NCBI GenBank assembly: GCA_937873255.1
Contig: CALMVM010000329.1
Location: 1 to 5,587, forward strand
DNA: 5,587 bases
Source of the DNA: an uncultured Verrucomicrobiota bacterium
GTDB taxonomy: Bacteria > Verrucomicrobiota > Verrucomicrobiia > Chthoniobacterales > SZAS-18
Direction of reading: 5' to 3'
Positions 1 through 5,587 of the stretch are shown here, in pieces (position 1 is the first letter of the stretch; each line of letters starts with the position of its first letter). A program made the position numbers and the translations under genes. The notes under the pieces were generated by a model. It searched no databases. It was not told where the DNA came from and was given only the letters and a program-made list of their open reading frames with translations.

Positions 1-2804
1 GCGTCCGTGCCCCCCGGCACCGCCTGGTTGCTGATGGCATAGGGCTGGATGTTCGAAATCTTTCCTGCCAGTTCGGCCGGCAGATGGTTGACCAACACCG
101 TCGGCCGGCCGTTTTCCCACAGGTAGCCCTCACCCGTGTGGTTGCCCGAGTCCGTGTCGACGATGACCTGGTTCTGATCGTTGATCCCCACCGCCTGCCC
201 ATCGGGCAGGTCGCTGAACGCGCCGTTGCAGTACAAATGCCGACTGCCCACCGCCGAGCCGGTGTTGTTCATGTGCTGGGGGGAAAACGTATTGACGAGC
301 ACCGGCACCCCGCAGGCCACCACGCCCCAGTAGTCCCATACGAGGCCTTTGCCGCTCGGATCACCGGGGTCGGGCACAAGTCCGCCGATGATCCCGCAGT
401 AGCCGCCGTCGCTGATGCCTTCGATTATCACGGACGTGGAGTCCGATGGCCCGACAAACGGCGGCCGCGGCCCGGACAACCGGGTGATGTTGCCGTTCTG
501 GCACAGGATGGACGTCGACCAGGGCGCCAGGATGTTAGAGTTGCCCCCGTCGGGGATGATGTACCCGTAGGCCTCTCCGTAGAGCGTGCCGTGGCTGTCC
601 AGGAAATGCGGCGTGCGGATTTCCAAGGTGTCGCCGTGCAGGTGGTTGTCCTCGTCATCGATCCTGCCGTGCACCTCCAGGGGCACGCTCTGATAAAGAG
701 TGGCGCGGCCGTTCACACTGCGGTAGGCCGTGAGACTGTCGGGCGTGTTCAAGGCGAATGCCGCCTCGTTGGCGTCGTTGAGCGCCACCATCTTCACGTC
801 GAAGCCCCCCTGCACCGCGCCGCTGAGGTCCACGCACGCATAGCTTTGCACCGGCAACTCCTGCGGATGGTCGGGATCGTCCGGATCGACGGGGTCGCCC
901 GGGTCGGTCGGCGTCGGGTTCGGCGCGGTCTCGCCGCCGTTGGAGCTTTCGTCAAACGCCGCCGCGTCGCTCAGGTTGCCGGCGTCGATCTTGGCGATGA
1001 CCTGACTCGGCGTGTTGGAATGATCCGATACCTGGAAGAAGACTTTCGCCTGCCCGTCGGTGTTGGTGACAATCGAAACCAACGGCTTGGGCGACGCGAC
1101 GTTCGTTCGCTGGAGCTGCCCCTCGCCGTTGACGGAGAATTTCACCGACACGCCCGCCGCCGGCAGGCCGTTGGCGTTCGAGACCTGCACGATCAACGGC
1201 GACGGCACGAAGCTGCTCGGGGCCGCCGCTTGGTTGTCCCCGCTGATCTTGCTCAGTTTCGGAGCCCGGCCGTTAAAAAAATCCCCGGGATCGGACCCTT
1301 GCTGAAATGCCTGCCAGTTGGTCAACCCTCCACCACCGGCTTCCAGGTCGTTTTTGCCGACGCCGAGGTGCCCGTAATATTGCATCTCCCACGAGTCGGG
1401 CAGCCCGTCGTTGTCCGTGTCGGGATCGACCGACAAAAGCAGCGCCATCTGCCGCCCGGCGGTATCCGTGCCCGCGCAGGCAATCTGTTGAGTGTTGTTG
1501 ATCAAAACGCGGCTGCCATAAGCATTGCTGATCGTCGTAAACGACAGGTAGCTCGGCATGAGATCGACCACGTTGTGCATGACGTGGTTGTTCCAGAGCA
1601 GCGCCCGCGTGTTCCCGTTGGCATCCGTGCCAAAACCGGCAATGTAATAGTAAGAGTCCGGCACAGGGTGCGGAGGGATGGTGACCGCATCCGGAATAGC
1701 GATTGGTTGTGCGACGCGTATTGACATGGTGCTCAGGCTGACGGGCAGAAAACTCCCGTCGCCGGTATACAAGCTCACGCTGCCCCAGTCCGACATCAAG
1801 AAACCGGGAAGAAAGGTCTGCTTCTTTGCCTTGAAGAGATGCAACTGGCCATCGGATGCCAGCGAAGTGCCAATTGCCAACGGGCCATAGAGCAGCGTGA
1901 AGGCGTTGGCTCCCGCCCCACCGCCCAGGTCGCCCAGGTCCGTGTCGTTTTGCCCATCCCACACATAACTTCCTGCCGTGGAAAAAGGCGTGGCCGGGTT
2001 GATTCCAAGACCGTAGAGTCCCACTACCTGCCCGTCGGAATTCAACGAGATCGCCGTCCAATTGTTGCTCAAATCGGAAGCGTCGATCAACGTCATGCCA
2101 CCATCCCAAAAAAAGCCCTTTGTATAGGTTGTTCCACCGATTCCCTGCTGCGGGAACAGATAGGTATCACCGACAATCTGTCCGTATTCGTTCAATGCGT
2201 TGGGCCAGGTGTATTGCGTGCAATCCACCAGTCCCAGATCGCCAAGATCGGTGATCGCTCCTCCGTTAACTTCCTGTTGAATGGTGTATCCGCGAGTCAC
2301 GCCGTTGGCGTCCGCGTAGCTGCCGGTCAGATCGCCATGATAATTGATGGCAGTGACCGCCAGGATGTTGCCGCCTGCGCCATTGGGCGGGGTAAATGTG
2401 CTGACTGTGCCATCGGCATAGTAGATAAATCCCTTTCGGGCATAGGTGCCCAACTCCCAAAAGGTGCCCGCCACCGTGCCCCGGTCGTTGATGCAAGTGG
2501 CCATGCTGCTATCGGCGGCCAGCAGGTTGTTGAGGTCCAGGAAATATTTGGTTGTGTTGTTCCAAAGATACGCGTGGGGTTTGTTCGCGTTCGTGCTTGG
2601 GAAGTATCCCACGAACCAGCCCGCACTGTTGAGGCCGGCCACACTCATGGGGGGCGTGCCGTTGGCCGCCGGGTTCAATCCTGCATCGGTGAGCTTGATG
2701 ACCTTCTCGACCTTGTAGAACAGGTCGGCGCGCGCCGGGTTCGGCGAGGCCGCCAGCAAGAGGAGCATCAAGAGGCAACCCCTCCGCCGCACAGACGAGA
2801 ACAT
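1..2804 (-). CDS. Secreted HAF-repeat protein with Big_1 Ig-like domain (3' end outside window)
   Basis: A continuous reading frame of 934 codons with no stop; its C-terminus lies beyond position 1. Order of parts: signal peptide (residues 1-26), HAF-like repeats (about 55-310), a less clear beta-rich stretch (310-455), a DTDNDGLPD motif (462-470), a Big_1-type Ig-like domain (about 514-618), a Pro/Asp-rich acidic linker (about 620-650), and a second HAF-like module (about 653-934). These parts indicate an exported surface or extracellular protein; HAF-repeat proteins have no established biochemical function. ATG at 2804 is chosen because the signal peptide begins there directly. In-frame ATGs also occur at 2834 and 2864. 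A GGAGGT lies 16 nt upstream of the chosen start, farther than usual. The missing end could carry a sorting or autotransporter signal, which cannot be seen. I am sure of the frame and the export signal, fairly sure of the repeat family, and unsure of the role. Confidence 0.88.
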   Translation of the reverse strand, partial: MFSSVRRRGCLLMLLLLAASPNPARADLFYKVEKVIKLTDAGLNPAANGTPPMSVAGLNSAGWFVGYFPSTNANKPHAYLWNNTTKYFLDLNNLLAADSSMATCINDRGTVAGTFWELGTYARKGFIYYADGTVSTFTPPNGAGGNILAVTAINYHGDLTGSYADANGVTRGYTIQQEVNGGAITDLGDLGLVDCTQYTWPNALNEYGQIVGDTYLFPQQGIGGTTYTKGFFWDGGMTLIDASDLSNNWTAISLNSDGQVVGLYGLGINPATPFSTAGSYVWDGQNDTDLGDLGGGAGANAFTLLYGPLAIGTSLASDGQLHLFKAKKQTFLPGFLMSDWGSVSLYTGDGSFLPVSLSTMSIRVAQPIAIPDAVTIPPHPVPDSYYYIAGFGTDANGNTRALLWNNHVMHNVVDLMPSYLSFTTISNAYGSRVLINNTQQIACAGTDTAGRQMALLLSVDPDTDNDGLPDSWEMQYYGHLGVGKNDLEAGGGGLTNWQAFQQGSDPGDFFNGRAPKLSKISGDNQAAAPSSFVPSPLIVQVSNANGLPAAGVSVKFSVNGEGQLQRTNVASPKPLVSIVTNTDGQAKVFFQVSDHSNTPSQVIAKIDAGNLSDAAAFDESSNGGETAPNPTPTDPGDPVDPDDPDHPQELPVQSYACVDLSGAVQGGFDVKMVALNDANEAAFALNTPDSLTAYRSVNGRATLYQSVPLEVHGRIDDEDNHLHGDTLEIRTPHFLDSHGTLYGEAYGYIIPDGGNSNILAPWSTSILCQNGNITRLSGPRPPFVGPSDSTSVIIEGISDGGYCGIIGGLVPDPGDPSGKGLVWDYWGVVACGVPVLVNTFSPQHMNNTGSAVGSRHLYCNGAFSDLPDGQAVGINDQNQVIVDTDSGNHTGEGYLWENGRPTVLVNHLPAELAGKISNIQPYAISNQAVPGGTD
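3..416 (-). repeat. Second, divergent HAF-like repeat module (reaches window edge)
   Basis: Residues about 797-934 resume the repeat pattern: GISDGGYCGIIGG (from 796), MNNTGSAVGSRH (845-856) and GINDQNQVIVDTD (873-885), followed by EGYLWENG. The third copy has Asp where the repeat normally has Gly after Asn-x-x-x-x-V. The module ends at the window border with AISNQAVPGGTD, which looks like the beginning of another copy, so more repeats are expected outside. Confidence 0.5.
951..1265 (-). other. Big_1-type bacterial Ig-like domain
   Basis: Residues about 514-618 start APKLSKISGDNQ. They continue with PLIVQVSNANGLPAAGVSVKF, split here as PLIVQVSNANG (about 534-544) and LPAAGVSVKF, then TNTDGQAKVFFQVSD, and end in VIAKIDAG...AAAFDE. 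The 'sGd.Q.a....f..pl.V.v.d.nG.p..gv.V.F....G...T...G.a...' layout is that of Big_1 (intimin/invasin group 1) domains, which act as rigid spacers in surface adhesins. An acidic Pro/Asp linker follows directly (about 620-650, TDPGDPVDPDDPDHP), marking the domain's end. Confidence 0.65.
1371..1427 (-). other. Asp-rich DxDxDG motif (thrombospondin type 3-like calcium site)
   Basis: Residues 460-478 read DPDTDNDGLPDSWEMQYYG. The spaced aspartates (462, 464, 466, 470) with Gly467 match calcium-binding loops of thrombospondin type 3 or dockerin type. The D-x-D-N-D-G-L-P-D-x-W-E form followed by Q-Y-x-G is common in large secreted proteins of Verrucomicrobia and relatives, where it usually separates domains. 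Here it stands between the HAF region and the Ig-like domain. Calcium binding is inferred. Confidence 0.6.
1875..2642 (-). repeat. Tandem HAF-like extracellular repeats (about five copies)
   Basis: Protein repeats of roughly 45-50 residues share the pattern [L/I]N-x-x-G-x-x-[VT]-G, then an aromatic [H/K/R]-[AG]-[YF] strand, then an [L/I]-x-D-L segment. The visible cores are GLNSAGWFVGYF (57-68), CINDRGTVAGTF (from 104), INYHGDLTGSY (153-163), LNEYGQIVGDTY (204-215) and LNSDGQVVGLYG (254-265). They are followed by HAYLW, KGFIYY, RGYTIQ, KGFFWDG and SYVWDG strands, and by DLGDLG segments (for example 289-294). This is the signature of the 'probable extracellular repeat, HAF family' motif. The copies have diverged at DNA level, so this is an old protein repeat and not a recent tandem duplication. 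Confidence 0.72.
2727..2804 (-). other. Sec signal peptide of the HAF-repeat protein
   Basis: Residues 1-26 begin MFSSVRRRG, a basic n-region with three arginines. A leucine-rich core follows (CLLMLLLLAA), then a polar c-region ending in the Ala-Arg-Ala signal peptidase I motif, so cleavage is predicted after Ala26, before Asp-Leu-Phe. Cys10 lies before the hydrophobic core, so it is not a lipobox cysteine. Starting at 2834 or 2864 would add 10 or 20 residues in front of the arginines, which is less typical. Confidence 0.8.
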
Positions 2805-3017
2805 GGAGAAAATGATGGAGACCTCCCGTGGCATGAAGACGACGTTACATAAAATTCCCCCCATGGGGCAAGAAAAATCTTTCGGGGGACGGATGCCCGC
2901 CTTTCCTGAACGGGGCGCGCTTGCCGCCGTCAGAAAACCGTTGCCCCTGCCGGGTGCATCCTGTCAGGCTGCCATTGAATAGCCGCGCCGCCCCGCGCGT
3001 CCGCTCTGTCTGCCTTG
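2805..3017. promoter_or_regulatory. Divergent intergenic region between the two genes
   Basis: This 213 bp gap must contain the promoters of both genes if they are transcribed from here. I found no pair of -35 and -10 boxes good enough to name on either strand. On the minus strand an AT-rich TTTTATGTAA (reverse complement of about 2845-2854) is the only candidate -10 area. A perfect palindrome, CCCCATGGGG, lies at 2859-2868 just upstream of it. No strong Shine-Dalgarno sequence precedes the ATG at 3018. Confidence 0.35.
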
Positions 3018-5587
3018 ATGTCCTCCGCCGCCCTCACCACTCCCGTCGCCGCCCACGCCGAACGCGTCCGCGTCCACGCGAAGTTTTTCTTTCGCGGGGA
3101 CCGCAAATTCTTCCTCAAGGGCGTCACCTACGGGCCGTTCCATCCCGACGCGGCGGGGGAATACTTCGGCACGCCGGAAAAAGCCCGCGCCGACCTCGCG
3201 CTCATGCGAGAACTCGGCGTCAATCTGCTGCGCGTCTACTACGTGCCGCCGCGCTGGTTCATGGACCTGCTCGCCGAGGCGGGACTCTCCGTGTTGATCT
3301 CGATCCCGTGGGCCGAGCACGTCGAGTTTCTCAACGACCGCGCGATTCGCAAGGAGGTCGTGCGCACCGTGCGCGAGGCCGTCGGCGTACATCGCGGGCA
3401 CCCGGCCGTTTTCGGTTATCTCGTGGGCAACGAAATCCCCACCACGATGGTCCGCTGGCTGGGCGTGCGCCGCGTCACGCAATTCCTCGAACACCTCATC
3501 AACGTCGCCCGCGCCGTCGATCCCGCCGCGCTGTATTCGTACGCGAGCTACCCGCCCACCGAATACCTCCTGCCGCAGAACGTCGATTTCTGCACGTTCA
3601 ACGTCTACCTGCACGCCCAGCGCGATTTCGAGAACTACCTCTTGCGCCTGCAAAACCTCGCCGCCGAGACGCCGTGCATCATGGGTGAGTTCGGCATGGA
3701 CACGATCCGCCACGCGCAGGAGGAACAACGCGAGATGCTCGACTGGCACGTCGAGAGCGTCGTGCGCTGCGGCCTCGCGGGCACCGTGCTCTACGCTTGG
3801 ACGGACGAATGGTTTACCGGCGGCATGGACATCACGGACTGGGCGTTCGGCCTCGTCACGCGCGAACGCCAGCCGAAGCTCGCCTTCCACGCGCTCAAGG
3901 ACAAATGGGGCGGCGGCGACGACGAACACGTCACGCGCCGCGTCAAACTACCATCCTACCCGAAGGTCAGCGTCATCGTGTGTTCGTACAACGGCGCGCA
4001 GACGCTGGAGACCTGTTTGGAATCGCTGCTAAAAGTCGATTACCCCGACTACGAGATCGTCTTGGTGGACGACGGCTCGACCGACCGTACGCCGGAAATC
4101 GTGGAGCGATTCCGCCACGAACCCAAACTTGTCCCGGTCCGCCAGAAAAACATGGGCCTCTCCTACGCGCGCAACGTCGGCGCGCGCACGGCCAAGGGAG
4201 AAATCCTCACCTACACCGACGGCGATTGCATGGCCGATCCCGACTGGCTCTATTATCTCGTCGGCACGCTGCTCAGCGGCCCGTACGCCGGCGTCGGCGG
4301 GCCGAACGTCTCGCCGCCCGCCGCCAATTGGGTGCAGGCGTGCGTTGCCGCCGCGCCGGGGGGACCCAGCCATGTGTTGCTCACCGACACGATTGCCGAG
4401 CACATCCCGGGCTGCAACATGGCGTTCCATCGCTGGGCGTTCGAGCAGGTGGGCGGCTTCGATCCGGAATACCGCAAGGCCGGCGACGACGTGGACTTCT
4501 GCTGGCGTCTGCAAACCGCCGGGCAGGTCATCGCCTTCAGCCCATCGGCCATCGTGTGGCATTACCGGCGCTTCACGTTACAGGCGTTCAAGCGTCAGCA
4601 GGAAGGCTACGGCGAGGCCGAGAGCATGCTGCGCTTCAACCACCTCGTTTTCTTCGGTCCAACGGGCACCGCGCAGTGGAAGGGCAACATCTACGGCGCG
4701 CCGCGTTTCACCTGGCTGGTCAACGAGCCGGTCGTCTACCACGGCGTGTTCGGACACGGATTATTTCAATCCATCTATCCCACTCCGCGCTCGGTGATTG
4801 CCGATTATGTCAGCAGCGTCGAATGGCTCGCGCTGACGATCTTTATCTTCGCGTTGTCGATCCCGCTGGCGGGTTTGCGGATCGTGCCGTTTTTGATGTT
4901 CGGCGCGACGTTTCTCGTGGCGCTTTCCTACATGATCCACGCGCGGTTGGAGGCGCGGTTCGACACGATCCCGGCGCGCTTGCTGGTGATGGTGCTGGCC
5001 TTCACCCAACCGCTGGTGCGCGGCTGGGCAAGGTACTCGACGTGGCTGCGTTTCAAGCGCACGCCGGAGTCGGTCATCATGGCCCCGCACGCGCACGAAA
5101 ATAGTTCCCTGCGCTGGCTGCAAATGAAACGCCGCCGTTATTGGAACGAGACCGGCATCGGCCGCGAGGCGCTCATCACCGAGATCGTGCGCGTGCTCGA
5201 AACCGAGAACTGGCGGTACTCCACCGACACGGGTTGGAAATCGTGGGACATCCAGATTTACGGCAACCTGTGGTGGAACCTGCGCCTGCGCACCGTCACC
5301 GAATATCACGGCGGCCCGAAGTGCCTGACCCGCGTGCGACTCACTTATTACCCGGTGGTGACGACCGTGCTGCTCAACGTGATCTTCGCGTCGATCCTCG
5401 TCTACCGGCAGTTGCTCACCACGACGCCGCTACGCGACTTCTGGCTGCTGGGAGCGTACGCGCTGTTCCTGTTGTTCCTCGCCTACCGGGCCTTCCGGCT
5501 GAAGCTGCGCGTCGCCGATTTGACCGATACCGCCGCGATGAAGTGCGGCCTGACGCACATCGTCGGCCGGCAGAAAAAGAAAGAGCC
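3018..5587 (+). CDS. Membrane-bound GH-A-like / GT2 glycosyltransferase fusion protein (3' end outside window)
   Basis: An open frame of 856 codons with no stop to the window edge. The last in-frame stop upstream is TGA at 2976, so the start lies between 2979 and 3018; ATG 3018 is the only ATG there, with TTG 3015 just before it. Order: clan GH-A glycosidase-like barrel (residues 16-297), GT2 glycosyltransferase (about 315-540), membrane segments (603-673), a hydrophilic domain (about 693-778), two further membrane segments (about 780-800 and 807-827) and a basic tail ending QKKKE. The tail suggests that the end is near. No signal peptide is seen, so the GH-like and GT2 domains both appear to face the cytoplasm. 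Probable role: building, and perhaps trimming or transferring, an envelope polysaccharide or glycolipid; the donor and acceptor cannot be told. Frame and GT2 assignment are secure, the GH family number is not. Confidence 0.9.
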   Translation, partial: MSSAALTTPVAAHAERVRVHAKFFFRGDRKFFLKGVTYGPFHPDAAGEYFGTPEKARADLALMRELGVNLLRVYYVPPRWFMDLLAEAGLSVLISIPWAEHVEFLNDRAIRKEVVRTVREAVGVHRGHPAVFGYLVGNEIPTTMVRWLGVRRVTQFLEHLINVARAVDPAALYSYASYPPTEYLLPQNVDFCTFNVYLHAQRDFENYLLRLQNLAAETPCIMGEFGMDTIRHAQEEQREMLDWHVESVVRCGLAGTVLYAWTDEWFTGGMDITDWAFGLVTRERQPKLAFHALKDKWGGGDDEHVTRRVKLPSYPKVSVIVCSYNGAQTLETCLESLLKVDYPDYEIVLVDDGSTDRTPEIVERFRHEPKLVPVRQKNMGLSYARNVGARTAKGEILTYTDGDCMADPDWLYYLVGTLLSGPYAGVGGPNVSPPAANWVQACVAAAPGGPSHVLLTDTIAEHIPGCNMAFHRWAFEQVGGFDPEYRKAGDDVDFCWRLQTAGQVIAFSPSAIVWHYRRFTLQAFKRQQEGYGEAESMLRFNHLVFFGPTGTAQWKGNIYGAPRFTWLVNEPVVYHGVFGHGLFQSIYPTPRSVIADYVSSVEWLALTIFIFALSIPLAGLRIVPFLMFGATFLVALSYMIHARLEARFDTIPARLLVMVLAFTQPLVRGWARYSTWLRFKRTPESVIMAPHAHENSSLRWLQMKRRRYWNETGIGREALITEIVRVLETENWRYSTDTGWKSWDIQIYGNLWWNLRLRTVTEYHGGPKCLTRVRLTYYPVVTTVLLNVIFASILVYRQLLTTTPLRDFWLLGAYALFLLFLAYRAFRLKLRVADLTDTAAMKCGLTHIVGRQKKKE
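3063..3908 (+). other. Clan GH-A (GH2/GH5-like) TIM-barrel domain
   Basis: Residues 16-297. The start FFLKGVTYGPFHPD matches the first barrel strand of GH2/GH5-type enzymes. MRELGVNLLRVYYVPP with Arg72, then LLAEAGLSVLISIPW, matches the next two strands. The acid/base candidate is Glu139 in YLVGNEIP (strand 4 Asn-Glu). The nucleophile candidate is Glu224 in CIMGEFGMD (strand 7). YAWTDEWFTGG (259-269), with Trp261, is the strand-8 aromatic site. Both catalytic glutamates are kept, so the domain is likely active, not merely structural. It most resembles a GH2 catalytic barrel without the usual beta-sandwich domains. The exact family needs a profile search. Confidence 0.75.
3960..4640 (+). other. 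GT2 family glycosyltransferase domain (GT-A fold)
   Basis: Residues 315-540. PKVSVIVCSYNG is the nucleotide-binding first strand. EIVLVDDGSTDRTPEIV carries the Asp351-Asp352 pair, KNMGLSYARNVGARTAKGEI is the helix typical of GT2, and TDGDC holds the Asp401-x-Asp403 metal site. PGCNMAF (464-470) and GGFDPEY precede GDDVDFCWRL, where Asp490/Asp491 is the candidate catalytic base. The classical Q-x-x-R-W motif of processive synthases is not visible. RQQEGYGEAE (526-535) stands in the corresponding place, as in other membrane-linked GT2 proteins. Confidence 0.9.
4818..5585 (+). other. Membrane part with an intervening hydrophilic domain
   Basis: Hydrophobic segments are visible at residues 603-619, 622-642 and about 651-667, then at 780-800 and 807-827. 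Between the two groups lies a hydrophilic stretch (about 693-778) rich in Trp and Arg, with the core DTGWKSWDIQIYGNLWW (737-753) and TEYHGG. I cannot name this domain. The arrangement fits an inner-membrane anchor that could also help move the glycan product across the membrane, but transport is only inferred. Confidence 0.65.

Noticed and set aside
84..1724. Plus-strand open frame of 546 codons
   Set aside because: It lies antisense to the HAF-repeat gene, has an Arg/Val/His-rich composition without domain motifs, and results from high GC and few stops. The minus-strand frame here has recognisable domains.
1273..2109. Minus-strand open frame of 278 codons
   Set aside because: It is another frame of the same strand as the HAF-repeat gene, and its protein has no repeat pattern or motif.
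1839..2852. Plus-strand open frame of 337 codons
   Set aside because: It is antisense to the repeat region and signal peptide of the leftward gene and shows no recognisable motif.
2941..2980. Promoter for the rightward gene (TTGCCC at 2941 with TTGAAT downstream)
   Set aside because: The spacing is about 28 bases and the second box is a poor match to TATAAT, so it cannot be supported.
3018..3059. Possible signal peptide at the start of the GT2 fusion (AHA motif)
   Set aside because: The first 14 residues have no positively charged n-region and no long hydrophobic core, so the Ala-His-Ala is not preceded by a usable h-region.
2964..3929. Minus-strand open frame of 321 codons
   Set aside because: It is the complement of the GH-like domain. 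The plus frame holds the barrel motifs GNEIP and GEFG, and this one is rich in Val, Glu and Arg without motifs.
3797..5104. Plus-strand open frame of 435 codons
   Set aside because: It is out of frame with the GT2 gene and strongly Arg-rich, while the real frame carries DDGSTD, TDGDC and GDDVDF through the same bases.
4761..5309. Minus-strand open frame of 182 codons
   Set aside because: It is antisense to the membrane part of the GT2 fusion and has no features of its own.

Overview
The window holds two divergently oriented genes. Both are intact where visible and both run off the edge of the window. The leftward gene covers positions 1-2804 (934 codons visible, 3' end missing). The rightward gene covers 3018-5587 (856 codons visible, 3' end missing). 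A gap of about 213 bp separates the two starts. I see no tRNA, rRNA, CRISPR array, insertion sequence or terminator.

Organism: a GC-rich bacterium. Hand-counted 60-base lines range from 50 to 72 percent GC. The leftward gene encodes a secreted protein with HAF-type extracellular repeats and a 'DTDNDGLPDSWEMQYYG' motif, a style common in Verrucomicrobia and related PVC-group bacteria. That phylum assignment is an inference from style, not from a marker gene.

Left region (1-2804, minus strand): a Sec-exported protein. In order it has a signal peptide, a run of HAF-like repeats, an Asp-rich calcium-binding-like motif, a bacterial Ig-like (Big_1/invasin-type) domain, an acidic Pro/Asp linker, and a second, more divergent HAF-like module that reaches the window edge. 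It is probably a cell-surface or secreted protein; its exact role is unknown.

Right region (3018-5587, plus strand): a three-part membrane enzyme. It has an N-terminal clan GH-A (GH2/GH5-like) TIM-barrel domain with both expected catalytic glutamates, then a GT2 glycosyltransferase domain with its DD and DxD motifs, then a membrane-embedded C-terminal part with an unassigned hydrophilic domain between the membrane segments. Joining a glycan-cleaving or transglycosylating fold to a glycan-making fold suggests synthesis and remodelling of a surface polysaccharide or glycolipid. Nothing in the sequence shows that the two genes work together; they share only the divergent intergenic region and a likely envelope location.
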